From positions 434,001 to 498,000 of the forward strand of contig NZ_CP042912.1 of NCBI RefSeq assembly GCF_008087665.1: 64,000 nt of DNA. Direction: 5' to 3'. The translations under genes and the position numbers were made by a program. This document shows positions 18,601 to 28,733 of the stretch, piece after piece (position 1 is the first letter of the stretch; every line of letters starts with the position of its first letter). The notes beneath the pieces are model-generated. The model ran no database searches and was not told the origin of the DNA. It saw only the letters and a list, made by a program, of their open reading frames with translations. The stretch comes from Mariniblastus fucicola. GTDB taxonomy: Bacteria; Planctomycetota; Planctomycetia; Pirellulales; Pirellulaceae.

Positions 18601-19056
18601 GGTGAGCACACGATTCTGGCGACTGACAAGCCTGTAGGATTCGGCGCAATCACCGACGGAACGTCCAACACGATTGCTATGGACCAGGACGAGAGAGCCG
18701 TGATTTGGACCAAGCCCGATGACTTTCAAATCGACACCCGAAATCAGGATGCCGACAAACCCATTCGCGATCTGTTGCAGCAACAGGATCCTTTATTTAC
18801 CTTCGTCAAAGGTGACGGTGAGGTAGTGACGATCTCGCGAGAAAAATTGGGAGTGGCACAGTTGAGAGACATGCTGATTCGAGATGACGGGCGCGTCATC
18901 GATTATGACTTAATCTCCAATCCGGATAATCCCTTTCGAAGTCGCAACAAAAACATCTACAACGACCCTGAGCCAGTTCAGAAGGGCAACATTTCTGCGG
19001 AACGTGAGTCTGGAGTGGTTCAGGAGGGATTGCCGATAGAAGTGCCGTTCAAGTGA
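15676..19056 (+). CDS. Ser/Thr protein kinase fused to a SecD-head-like and a DUF1559-like domain
   Basis: The 1126-residue protein (ATG at 15676; an earlier in-frame start at 15580 lacks coding character) starts with a short HxxxCxxC segment like an anti-sigma zinc motif. A Hanks-type kinase spans ~103-370: glycine loop IGRGGMGRVF, Lys133 in VAIK, HRDVKPSN (~223-230), DLGLA. One membrane helix follows at ~417-440. The outer part carries a long linker, then a stretch like the SecD P1 head (TPIITNRDFVSIRV ... LAIVIDGEVVMAPRI ... ISGDFTTTQLQKM), then a DUF1559-like tail (GVLNYESVNQKMPAA, FSWRVAILPFIGQ, ITDGTSNTIAMD). It probably senses something outside and phosphorylates inside. The ECF sigma factor follows after 165 bp. 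Confidence 0.88.
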   Translation: MSTLCPDKNRLESFSQGRLTEEDSDLLIVHLQDCESCQLDLETIDQSNPADTFIGELRNAADEAADLIQQEPEFRSAAVKALAALTEANHNEALPLPDSIGDYEIVRPIGRGGMGRVFLGRHTKLGRQVAIKVLAPHRRWDQRMHERFEAEMRAVGGLNHANIVAAYDARDVDGVAVLVTEFVEGLDGSDLLKRKGRLEIANACRIGAEICKALDYIAKMNLVHRDVKPSNVMIDDAGNVKLLDLGLARIQSVEEGEEFTATGQAMETADYVAPEQVNDARNVDVRTDLYGLGCTLYKMIGGRAPFAIAQYATPFAKMNAHVSYVPAALSQLRDDVPKELERLVHQLLAKKPEDRPGAASEVADQLEAFASESDLTAMVKAARALPRMDHRFERATDLKIESPDQANPRGLLFRRVPFWATVGSVLAAVCAGMLLQIAITVEKPDGTKANVVIPDGSTAVVDAEGNITLKLADGSTAGLIGKSNVSRASDAPEKSLKNLPAQVAIKEVEELLQGEPAPMQQLTEVPVSDETLNGLQPNDWVDVLTVPVFSNGVYSPSQLIASGVRFDGSIESILSKRDLLLPLTARDRTLRAHALAMGHRLTCQAHDVENVLKNDRYQLQGVWSGRLPNDVPFALAFHNNRVIFFAPGGYQKAATFDVESLKDGGHARLLRVIGSDNNSALTSEWDKAMYWFGQKSDHLQADTVFVASNSLKGIITKLTRVGNASNDVELAATRFLDDLRNEPVKLSVQVVAKVVRKPVEEIVDGQKTTRFVDDLSKVDYDKTPIITNRDFVSIRVSEERYGPTLYVSLSEFAGDKLRFVTKSSVGQHLAIVIDGEVVMAPRINSAIGSELAISGDFTTTQLQKMVKDLVPLSRQDRRTQSEDKLRQLMLGVLNYESVNQKMPAAIHKVDGSKQVFSWRVAILPFIGQKDLYGKFKFDQPWDSAHNMQVAAEMPDAFRLPGENPESISTHYLAVAGEHTILATDKPVGFGAITDGTSNTIAMDQDERAVIWTKPDDFQIDTRNQDADKPIRDLLQQQDPLFTFVKGDGEVVTISREKLGVAQLRDMLIRDDGRVIDYDLISNPDNPFRSRNKNIYNDPEPVQKGNISAERESGVVQEGLPIEVPFK

Positions 19057-19221
19057 ATGCTTGATGTCGTTCCGGATCATGGGGCGAGCTGCAATTTGCC
19101 CATAAATCTTCAATATGCCAACGGATAACGGACTTTTCTAGTTTCTGCTGTAACGTTTTGCCCGCCACGCCGTAATCCTGTCGAATGGTGATACGAAAAC
19201 GCCGTGAGAGGGAAAACGGAT

Positions 19222-19861
19222 ATGAATTTGACGAAAACCGGGGCCAGGCCGCCTGACGAAACGAGGTCGCGAAAACAGTTCGTGATCGATGCCTTTGATC
19301 GCTACGAACGTCAACTGACGGCGTACGCACTGAGGTTTTTCGGCGGGCGAGACGGCAATCTGCATGCGGCGCGGGACGTCGTTCAGTTCACCTTCATGAA
19401 GCTCTGTCAGCAACGCCCGGAAAGCATCGCTGACAAGCTGGCTCCATGGCTGTACACCGTTTGCCGCAATCGGATCGTTGATGAAATCAAAGCCAGCCAG
19501 AAACGACCGCAGCTAAGCGAACAACGGGCGACGCAAATCGGTTCGACATCGCCAGACCCGGCGATGCAGTTGGAGATCGACGACTTTCTCGAACGACTGC
19601 CGCAGCTGTTCGGCGGATTGTCGGAATCCGAACGGGAAGTCATCGAGCTTTGGTCGCAAGGGCTGCAACCGATCGAGATTGCGGAGGTGATCGAGAAATC
19701 GGCGGGCAACGTTCGAGTCACGCTTCACCGCGGCATCAAAAAGCTACAGCGACATCCTGAAGTTTCCCATTGGCTGGAACGCGCGACCGGCCAACACGAA
19801 ACATGCAGGTCGGCCTTGAACGGCAGCAAACTTAACACGGCATCCACGACAGGAAAAATCA

Positions 19862-19869
<8 letters not shown>
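19222..19869 (+). CDS. ECF RNA polymerase sigma factor
   Basis: The 215-residue protein has sigma region 2 (FDRYERQLTAYALRFF ... ARDVVQFTFMKL ... APWLYTVCRNRIVDEIKA) and region 4 (LSESEREVIELWSQGLQPIEIAEVIEKSAGNVRVTLHRGIKKL). Start ATG at 19222 is preceded by AGAGGG at a nine-base gap; the GTG at 19204 is less likely. The C-terminal tail after region 4 (~40 residues, Ser/Thr/Asn-rich) is longer than usual. Its end overlaps the VWA gene by eight bases, so the two are translationally coupled, a layout typical of a sigma factor with its membrane regulator. Confidence 0.92.
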
Positions 19870-22537
<2,668 letters not shown>

Positions 22538-22555
22538 TTCTCGCTGTTGCACACA

Positions 22556-22596
22556 GCGGCGATGCAGTTTTCGATTTGCATCGCCGCATTTTTTTT
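22556..22596 (+). terminator. rho-independent terminator after the sigma/VWA operon
   Basis: A perfect 11-bp stem, GCGGCGATGCA paired with TGCATCGCCGC, has a 10-base loop and is followed by a run of eight T. It begins 18 bases after the VWA stop codon. Confidence 0.95.
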
Positions 22597-22686
22597 GTCA
22601 ACTGTTCCGGCGACCGGGTTGAGAGTGACCGCTATGGCGTGGTGACTGATAGCCAATCATGAAAAGTGCTCCATCGACTTGATCGG

Positions 22687-23550
22687 CTAGAAATTTCGAC
22701 TGCCCATCATGGCTCCGTCGGAACGATTGCCAAGCGTTTCATAAACGGTCTGGTTGATGGTGTTCGAGACGCTTTGAACGGAACCGTCGGCGAAAAGGAA
22801 GTTGCTGGTGCCTGGATGCGGGCTGCTAAAGCCTCCGACGTGAGTTTTGGGTAGTGCGGCGATTCCGCCCATGCCGTACTTTGCGTTGAATTCGGCGTAG
22901 TCCAATAGCTCACCCGTGTTCCGCAACGTGGCACGTGTTCCCGAGAGCCAACCGAGATCGCTGACGTCGGCAATAAATTCTCCAATGAGAAACGTATTGC
23001 TGCTTCCGTCGTAGATGTCACCGTAGGTTACAGCGCTGTTGAGGAACAGCAATCCATTGTTGTCGACATCGATGGGAGCCTCGACGCTGTGATGACAGCC
23101 AGCGTAATGGCTCAATCCGGCAGTTCCTCCCATGCTCATTGTTGTCGCCTGCGAGGGGCATTGAAATACAATCATTTGCGTCGCACGAGCAGGCGCGTTG
23201 ACAGCCGAATAGGCTCCTGAATCAATGTCGACGTTGTCGGCGACTCCGTTCTGTTCCAGAAATCTCAGCAGATGAATCGTCCAGCTCACATGCTGGCCGG
23301 TGGCCACGTTTTGGATTGGGCCCGTTTTGTCGATAACTCCAGGCGGCAACGCTCCAAACGAAAACTCATAGTTGTGCATCGCCATCCCCAGCTGAGCCAG
23401 GTTGTTCAGGCAAGCCGTTCGTCTCGCTGCTTCCCGGACCTGTTGGACCGCCGGCAAAAGCATTCCGATCAGGATGCCGATGATGGCGACCACGACCAGA
23501 AGTTCGACCAGCGTAAAGCCACGTTTTGTTGATGCCAATTTCATATTCAT
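22687..23550 (-). CDS. DUF1559 prepilin-like protein
   Basis: The 287-residue protein has a type IV prepilin N-terminus: Lys-Arg-Gly then [33 protein letters not shown], with Glu at +5 of the mature form. DUF1559 features follow: [34 protein letters not shown] and the C-terminal [13 protein letters not shown]. The ATG at 23550 is part of an ATGA overlap with the preceding gene; another ATG six bases on (23544) has AGGGA at good spacing. It closes the type II secretion-like operon and is the best candidate for its major pseudopilin. Confidence 0.93.
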   Translation of the reverse strand: MNMKLASTKRGFTLVELLVVVAIIGILIGMLLPAVQQVREAARRTACLNNLAQLGMAMHNYEFSFGALPPGVIDKTGPIQNVATGQHVSWTIHLLRFLEQNGVADNVDIDSGAYSAVNAPARATQMIVFQCPSQATTMSMGGTAGLSHYAGCHHSVEAPIDVDNNGLLFLNSAVTYGDIYDGSSNTFLIGEFIADVSDLGWLSGTRATLRNTGELLDYAEFNAKYGMGGIAALPKTHVGGFSSPHPGTSNFLFADGSVQSVSNTINQTVYETLGNRSDGAMMGSRNF

Positions 23551-23960
23551 TCCCTGGAAGGTTTCTTGACTTCTGTTTTCAGGTTTTGTCTTGTCTGCGT
23601 TTCTGGCCGGTCGTCCAGCCCTATCCATGCGGTGACTTCTACGTCAACCACGTCACTTTTTTGAGAAAATTCAATTTTGACTTCTGCCGTTTTCCTGTCG
23701 CTGAGAGTCGGACTCAGGAGAATCTGCTCCGAGTCCAGGTCTCCGTCGGAATTTTCAATCAGGTTCAACGCGTGATCCATTCCGGCTTCAGCCAGCCAGA
23801 ACGTTTGCTCCATCTGCATTTCGCGATCAAGCTGTTTTCGCTGCCGCAATGTCAGTTGCATCGAAGCGAAGATGAGCGCACCGATGACGCCAAGGCAAAC
23901 CAGAACCGCGACCAGCACCGATCCACTGCGACGGTTGTTTTTCGAAAGGAGAGCTTTCAT
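23547..23960 (-). CDS. minor pseudopilin of the GspK/PilX type
   Basis: The 137-residue protein begins with a basic stretch and a pilin-like hydrophobic helix ([32 protein letters not shown]), followed by [15 protein letters not shown], a motif typical of PilX/GspK proteins (the AEAG signature). The rest is a short beta-rich domain, much smaller than canonical GspK (~300 residues). It overlaps both neighbours by ATGA, implying translational coupling. Confidence 0.75.
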   Translation of the reverse strand: MKALLSKNNRRSGSVLVAVLVCLGVIGALIFASMQLTLRQRKQLDREMQMEQTFWLAEAGMDHALNLIENSDGDLDSEQILLSPTLSDRKTAEVKIEFSQKSDVVDVEVTAWIGLDDRPETQTRQNLKTEVKKPSRE

Positions 23961-24466
23961 TTTGAGCCCTCAACTGGCATGCGGATTTGAATCTGAACAT
24001 CAAGCTTTCCGCTAGGATCTCTCTTTTTCGACGCAGACAGGTTTGAAAAATCCCGGCTGACTTCGAACGCAATCGAACCGGTCGCGTCCCGATTCCATTT
24101 TAACCCGGCGTTCGGCGCGAAATGGAATTGATCGTGATGTGTTTTGTCGCCGCCAGTTCGCTTTCTCGAAACAAGATTTTCATCGATCAAGTACTCGATC
24201 GTCTGCTCGTCGGCGGTCGTGATTGAAAGCGTTTTGGTTTCGACAGTGATCGCAGTTGCTCTCCACGCATCGCTTCGTAGCTGCCGACTGATTCGGGAAA
24301 TGTTGCGAGCGTGTGAGTCTCGCAATCGCACTTCCGAAGCGTAGCGCATCGACTTGTAGACCCAGACCGACGACGTCGAAAGAATTACGACTGTCAGCGA
24401 CATGACGATGATCAACTCCAGCATCAAGTAGCCGCGCGAACGGCGTCCAGCAAAGGAGATGTTCAT
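23957..24466 (-). CDS. minor pseudopilin of the GspJ type
   Basis: The 169-residue protein has a prepilin signal ending RRSRG followed by YLMLELIIVMSLTVVILSTSSVWVYKSM, with the Glu at +5. The globular part includes ISRQLRSDAWRATAITV, reminiscent of GspJ/PulJ-type minor pseudopilins. It is coupled by four-base overlaps to the genes on both sides. Confidence 0.75.
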   Translation of the reverse strand: MNISFAGRRSRGYLMLELIIVMSLTVVILSTSSVWVYKSMRYASEVRLRDSHARNISRISRQLRSDAWRATAITVETKTLSITTADEQTIEYLIDENLVSRKRTGGDKTHHDQFHFAPNAGLKWNRDATGSIAFEVSRDFSNLSASKKRDPSGKLDVQIQIRMPVEGSK

Positions 24467-24897
24467 TTCTGGTCCTCCCTGGAGTCCGACTTCTGGTCAG
24501 CGCCCGTATTTCGCAGCCATCCTGACAGCGTGACGGGGTTCGCATTTTTTCGGTCACTCCACGAAAGCTGCAACGTGACACGCGTGCCCAGTTCGTCCTG
24601 CTGCAACTCGCCCGTGATCGCTGCTTCGTTGAGTGTTTTCTTGCAAGCCGGTGAAACTTCAATTTCGTCCAACGCCGATTGCGCTGCTTCGGATGTCAAA
24701 CCAGTCAAACCGTTTAGCTGGTTTGCCAATTCTTGAATGGCAAATTGATGCCGCTGGGCATCGCTCCAGAGAAGATTGATTCGATGGATCAGAGGCGACG
24801 CGAGATTCATCGCCGCGACAAGAATCACCAACGCCAGCATGGCTTCCATTTTCAGTACGCCGTTTCTGACGCGATTTTTCTTGGCTGAACGATTCAT
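24463..24897 (-). CDS. minor pseudopilin of the GspI type
   Basis: The 144-residue protein has a short basic leader (MNRSAKKNRVRNG), then VLKMEAMLALVILVAAMNLASPLI, a pilin helix with Glu at +5. The remainder is small and includes ELANQLNGLTGL and a final LQLSWSD strand. Size and order next to the J-like and K-like genes suggest a GspI role. Overlaps of four bases couple it to both neighbours. Confidence 0.7.
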   Translation of the reverse strand: MNRSAKKNRVRNGVLKMEAMLALVILVAAMNLASPLIHRINLLWSDAQRHQFAIQELANQLNGLTGLTSEAAQSALDEIEVSPACKKTLNEAAITGELQQDELGTRVTLQLSWSDRKNANPVTLSGWLRNTGADQKSDSREDQK

Positions 24898-25946
24898 CCT
24901 GACAGCCCTTTCATCACTTCAATCAGCATCGAGAAAATTGTGAACGTAGCCAAAATGATAATGAATGCGAGCAAAGCTTGAAACAGAAAGCTGAACGTGC
25001 CAATCGCCAACGCGGACCGGGTCTTGCGTAATTCAAGTTTGTTATCTGCCATGTTCCGCAACAGCCAGGCTTGAGTTTCGAGCTGCGAAGATCCTTTCAT
25101 GATTCTTGCTTCGCGGCGCCCTAATTGCTTTGAGGCCACCATGTCGTCCCAATCCGTGAATCCATCCTTTGCTTTGGCTGCATCGCCGCGGAACGCAAGC
25201 AGATCCCAGGCCATCAACTTGCGCTTCAGAACATTCTGCGGCAACACAATTTGCCTCCATCGTCCAGGCATCCAGCGACGAAGGTAGCCTCGCAGGACCG
25301 ATCGGCGTAGGCAAACGATGTACAGAAAAATGAGAAACAGGACTAACAAAAACAGCGGAAACAGCTTGGAAAACAGAACGGAAACCGAAAGGAATAACTT
25401 GGCAGTGCGATTGAGCTCCATTCCGAATTCTTCATACATCTTTTGATGCTCAGGAATGACAAACAGCAAAATCACGGTCAGAAACCAGACGCACAAAAAT
25501 GTTCGCACTGCCAGCCGCCCGATCGTGGCAGCGTTGGTGTTCTCATGGCGAACCCAGTGCAACCGATCGTCGACCGATTGAGCCAACCAGCTACGATAGA
25601 ACGAGCGCAAAGTGCCGCTGGCTCGGGCGCTGTTGAGCGCGACCCGTCCCGGAACCGGCAACAGGTCCTCGATGTCCGCCGCGATATCCAGTGGATGCAA
25701 TTCTGTTTTCATTCCTGCCGCCGGCAACTTGTCGGCAAAGACTACAGCCGCAGCCAAACCGGTTTCTTTTGCGTATCCGCTGACCAGAGTTTTCAGTTCC
25801 AGCCCATACAGTTCCGCCGTCGCGAACAGGCTAACTAACGCCCGCTGATTGGGCGTAAGCAGTGGAGCCAGTTCACGCGCAGACTGGTCTGAGACAAGCC
25901 GTTCGCGGGTGACGTCATCGGTCAAAACAGTTAGTTGATCCCCCAT
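24894..25946 (-). CDS. GspF-type inner-membrane protein, first of three
   Basis: The 350-residue protein carries one recognisable type II secretion F domain: a cytoplasmic helical region, then VIPEHQKMYEEFGMELNRTAKLFLSVS, matching the GspF/PilC periplasmic consensus (P-x-F-x-x-M-Y-x-x-F-G), flanked by membrane helices (~150-170, ~195-215) and a C-terminal helix (~325-345). Canonical GspF has two such domains in one ~400-residue chain; here the N-terminal part is diverged. The stop overlaps the next gene by four bases and the start abuts the preceding stop by one base. Confidence 0.78.
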   Translation of the reverse strand: MGDQLTVLTDDVTRERLVSDQSARELAPLLTPNQRALVSLFATAELYGLELKTLVSGYAKETGLAAAVVFADKLPAAGMKTELHPLDIAADIEDLLPVPGRVALNSARASGTLRSFYRSWLAQSVDDRLHWVRHENTNAATIGRLAVRTFLCVWFLTVILLFVIPEHQKMYEEFGMELNRTAKLFLSVSVLFSKLFPLFLLVLFLIFLYIVCLRRSVLRGYLRRWMPGRWRQIVLPQNVLKRKLMAWDLLAFRGDAAKAKDGFTDWDDMVASKQLGRREARIMKGSSQLETQAWLLRNMADNKLELRKTRSALAIGTFSFLFQALLAFIIILATFTIFSMLIEVMKGLSG

Positions 25947-27034
25947 TACATGAACCCTCCTGGTCCGCCGCCTCCGGTAAGTCCGCTAATTACAGCGAAC
26001 ACCGGCAAAAGCAAACTTCCGATCACGATCATGAATCCAACCAGAATCGCCAGTACGTAAAACGGGATCAGCAACTGAACGAACCATTCAATGATGCTTG
26101 ACGATGAATCGCGATACCAGGTCGCGACCTGTTGCATCAACGTCACTTTCCCGCGGGATCGCGGCGCGGCCAACGCCGTGTCTGCCATGCTAAATTTGTA
26201 AAGCTTGAAAAACTCATTCGGCGTCACTGCCGAATCGGACTCAACGGCCCGATTGTGTGTCGCGGCCAGTCGATTGATCCAGCGCTTACCGGAAAAGCGA
26301 GAAGCATGCTCAACGGCATCGTCGTTGGTCAGACCAGCTTCGATCAGCAGCGAAACGTGCAACAGCCAGCGGGCAACGGTCGGTCGTTTTCTCGCCAGCA
26401 TTACATCCAGTCGGCTCATCCCGGGCTCGCGCTGCTCGTGGCCGATCCAGTTCAGCAACCACAGTAGCGGCGGCAAACCAAAGATCACCAACAAAATGGT
26501 CGACGTATAGGTCCGAGTCAGATAGCCGAGAAACAGAATGCTGTCCGTCAGCCATGGCAACGCGATACCGAACTCTGCGTACATCTGCTGGAACGGGACC
26601 AGCACGAAATGCGATGCGAAAATCGCGCCGATCGCCACAAAGTAGGTTAGCAGAATCGGGTACAGGAAAACGTGAAGCAGGTTGCGGTGATTGGATCCGT
26701 GACGCGACAGCGTACACAATCCGATATGAACCGCAGTAGCGATATCGGCATCAGAAAGTTGATCTTTGTCCGCCAGGCTGGCCAATGGATTGACGATGGC
26801 CAAAACGCAGGGCAAATCAAGAGCTCGGTGATAGTCGCAGCGGTTGCGAAAAAAGTAGCTGATGGCAAGCGTCTGCTTTCGAAAGCTTCCACTCAGCCCC
26901 TCGCTTTTGATGTCGACCTCATCGGCAATGCGGCTGGCGGCAGCGGCGATCTGATCCCACTTCGCGTCGAGCAATCCAATTGGTAACTCGATCGACATCT
27001 TGCCTTGAATCAAATTGTCAGGTCGAGTGGTCAT
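25946..27034 (-). CDS. GspF-type inner-membrane protein, second of three
   Basis: The 362-residue protein has the same layout as its neighbour: cytoplasmic domain, then a membrane helix leading into VLVPFQQMYAEFGIALPWLTDSILFLGY, the F-domain motif, then two more helices. The C-terminus ends in a long hydrophobic hairpin and GGGGPGGFM. It overlaps the neighbours by one and four bases. It is a paralogue, not a duplicate, since the sequences share mainly the core motif. Confidence 0.78.
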   Translation of the reverse strand: MTTRPDNLIQGKMSIELPIGLLDAKWDQIAAAASRIADEVDIKSEGLSGSFRKQTLAISYFFRNRCDYHRALDLPCVLAIVNPLASLADKDQLSDADIATAVHIGLCTLSRHGSNHRNLLHVFLYPILLTYFVAIGAIFASHFVLVPFQQMYAEFGIALPWLTDSILFLGYLTRTYTSTILLVIFGLPPLLWLLNWIGHEQREPGMSRLDVMLARKRPTVARWLLHVSLLIEAGLTNDDAVEHASRFSGKRWINRLAATHNRAVESDSAVTPNEFFKLYKFSMADTALAAPRSRGKVTLMQQVATWYRDSSSSIIEWFVQLLIPFYVLAILVGFMIVIGSLLLPVFAVISGLTGGGGPGGFM

Positions 27035-27924
27035 AGTCGCGTCACATTCGAAAGATCATGAAGCAACGCCGCGATCGGTCCGTAAGCGAGGATCGCGAAC
27101 AGGAAAGCAAAGGCCCCGCCAACAACAACGATCAGCACGCCAGGTCCCCAGGTCCGAGTCGTCACGAACTGGTGATCCGCAATCATCAACAAGTAATCTG
27201 CCAACGCCGGTGAGCGAACTTCCTCAGGGCTTAGACCTTTGATGGCATGTAGCAGTTCGCCCTGCCCTTCCCGATCAAGTCCGGCCAGCGTTCCGCTGAG
27301 CAACGCCGCGTTCTCGGATTCGACGCCGTTGGTAATCAGCAGTTGCATCGTGCGTGACGCGGTCGCCAAAGTTTGACACCGCATGAAAGACCTACCGCCC
27401 GCCCAAAGACCCGCTTTGGCGATTCCTCCTCGTCGCATGGCCACCAGCAAGCCGAGGAATAGCAGAACGAAAAAACCCAGAGCCAGCTTGGCCCACAGGG
27501 CGGCTCGGGAAGTGCCGATCGGCTCGTGAGGCCGAGCCAGCGTGGTCAGATCATGTCGAATGGCTTCAATTTCCGGCAGGATGTTCCAAAGATAGTGAGC
27601 CATGGCCGCGATCGCGACGATGGCAATTAGCAAAACGTAGATCATCGAATTCCGAAACAGCCGCCCGACTTTCTTCCAGGCTTTGGCTCTCGTCGAAAGG
27701 CCCTCCAGCACCGGAATCATCGAGCCGGTTTTTTCCCAGGTTTCCATCGCGGCCTGATAGCGAGCCGGAACACTTTCTCCGCTGGCGACTCGTTGCTCCA
27801 GCCTGTCCAGCGACTTTGTAGTCAACGCAGAATCGGGAAGCGTCTTGTCTCCTATTTCCATGTGAACGCCTGCCTCCACGGCGGCGCGAAGATCGTTGTA
27901 AAAGAGTTGCAAGTCAGTGCTCAT
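27031..27924 (-). CDS. GspF-like inner-membrane protein, third of three (diverged)
   Basis: The 297-residue protein starts with a cytoplasmic helical domain (ALTTKSLDRLEQRVASGESVPARYQAAMETWEKTGSM in GspF style, read in pieces) and has membrane helices at ~96-116, ~150-170 and ~265-285, with LPEIEAIRHDLTTLARP in the position of the F-domain periplasmic motif but without the M-Y-x-x-F-G core. It is the most diverged of the three and precedes the two better-conserved members. ATGA overlaps couple it to both neighbours. Confidence 0.65.
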   Translation of the reverse strand: MSTDLQLFYNDLRAAVEAGVHMEIGDKTLPDSALTTKSLDRLEQRVASGESVPARYQAAMETWEKTGSMIPVLEGLSTRAKAWKKVGRLFRNSMIYVLLIAIVAIAAMAHYLWNILPEIEAIRHDLTTLARPHEPIGTSRAALWAKLALGFFVLLFLGLLVAMRRGGIAKAGLWAGGRSFMRCQTLATASRTMQLLITNGVESENAALLSGTLAGLDREGQGELLHAIKGLSPEEVRSPALADYLLMIADHQFVTTRTWGPGVLIVVVGGAFAFLFAILAYGPIAALLHDLSNVTRL

Positions 27925-28256
27925 TCTGGGTCACGCTCATTTCGCAGCGCGGACCACAGCATCGGCCCTACAAAAACTCCAATCGACATGAAAATCATGC
28001 AAGCTCCGATCAGGGAGAACATTGCACCGTCATGATTCGAAACGTTGGAACTGTTCACTAAAAACAGTCCGATGACGAACACGACGCTGCCGTTAAGCAT
28101 GCAAATCGCGATCCAGCGAGCGCGCTCCTGACGCGCTTCGTCAGCAGCCGTGGGCACAGGTTGCGATCGGCCTTGCGGGTTCAGTTCTGGCGCTGGGGAA
28201 GCATATGGATTGACTGACCGAAAGTCGCTTTGCACTTTGTTGCTGTTCTCGTTCAC
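27921..28256 (-). CDS. small membrane protein with NPYASP motif
   Basis: The 111-residue product begins at a GTG that overlaps the preceding stop (GTGA). The cytoplasmic N-terminus contains NPYASPAPEL, a short motif I associate with many small planctomycete membrane proteins. Two membrane helices follow (~49-68 and ~78-102). It belongs to the pilin-like operon by its overlaps at both ends; no function can be assigned. Confidence 0.7.
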   Translation of the reverse strand: MNENSNKVQSDFRSVNPYASPAPELNPQGRSQPVPTAADEARQERARWIAICMLNGSVVFVIGLFLVNSSNVSNHDGAMFSLIGACMIFMSIGVFVGPMLWSALRNERDPE

Positions 28257-28542
28257 GTGAAAAGGTGCCTGGCCTGGAAATTGACAACTTCCGATTCGTC
28301 GGCACCATCGTACTGGACCGCGGCGCGTCGTACATCATCCTGAGCAGAAGAATCCAGCCTCCGCCGTTTCGCAGTACCATCGACTGGCCATCCTTCCGGT
28401 CCAGAATCAACTTCAAGGAGGCTCCCGTGGCGAGTTTTCCGCCAAGCGTCTTGCTGCGGCCACTGCGATCGCAAATCTTCCAATCCGCAGGTTCAAACTT
28501 GGTTTCTCGGTTATGTTTTTTGAGCTCAACGCATTGAGCCAC
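28253..28542 (-). pseudogene. lamin-tail-like small protein, frameshifted
   Basis: From a GTG at 28542 the frame reads CVELKKHNRETKFEPADW, KICDRSGRSKTLGGKL, ATGASLKLILDRKDG, VLRNGGGWILL: the pattern of a lamin-tail-type immunoglobulin fold. At ~28345-28350 the pattern continues in another frame (AQDDVRRAAVQYDGADES, EVVNFQARHLFT) and ends with TGA at 28253, overlapping the next start as GTGA. Missing one base would restore a ~97-residue protein. It is either a real frameshift, a sequence error or programmed shifting. It would be the first gene of the pilin-like operon. The lamin-tail call is an inference from pattern. Confidence 0.45.
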
Positions 28543-28733
28543 GCCGCAACAAACAGTGCAAACTGATTAAAAAGTGCCGACAATTCAAGAGTTGCTCCGA
28601 TTAATGAGCCGTTGCCTTGTTTTCGAGTTCGACGCGAAATTTGTGGCGTATTGTTTCCGACAGATCACGCGTGGCGGAACGACATCCGTAACTCCCGCAT
28701 CATCATGGCGTCATTTCGAACTACAATCTGCAC

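Noticed and set aside
28265-28537. Plus-strand open frame opposite the lamin-tail-like gene
   Set aside because: The opposite strand shows a domain-like pattern and operon coupling; this one shows neither.
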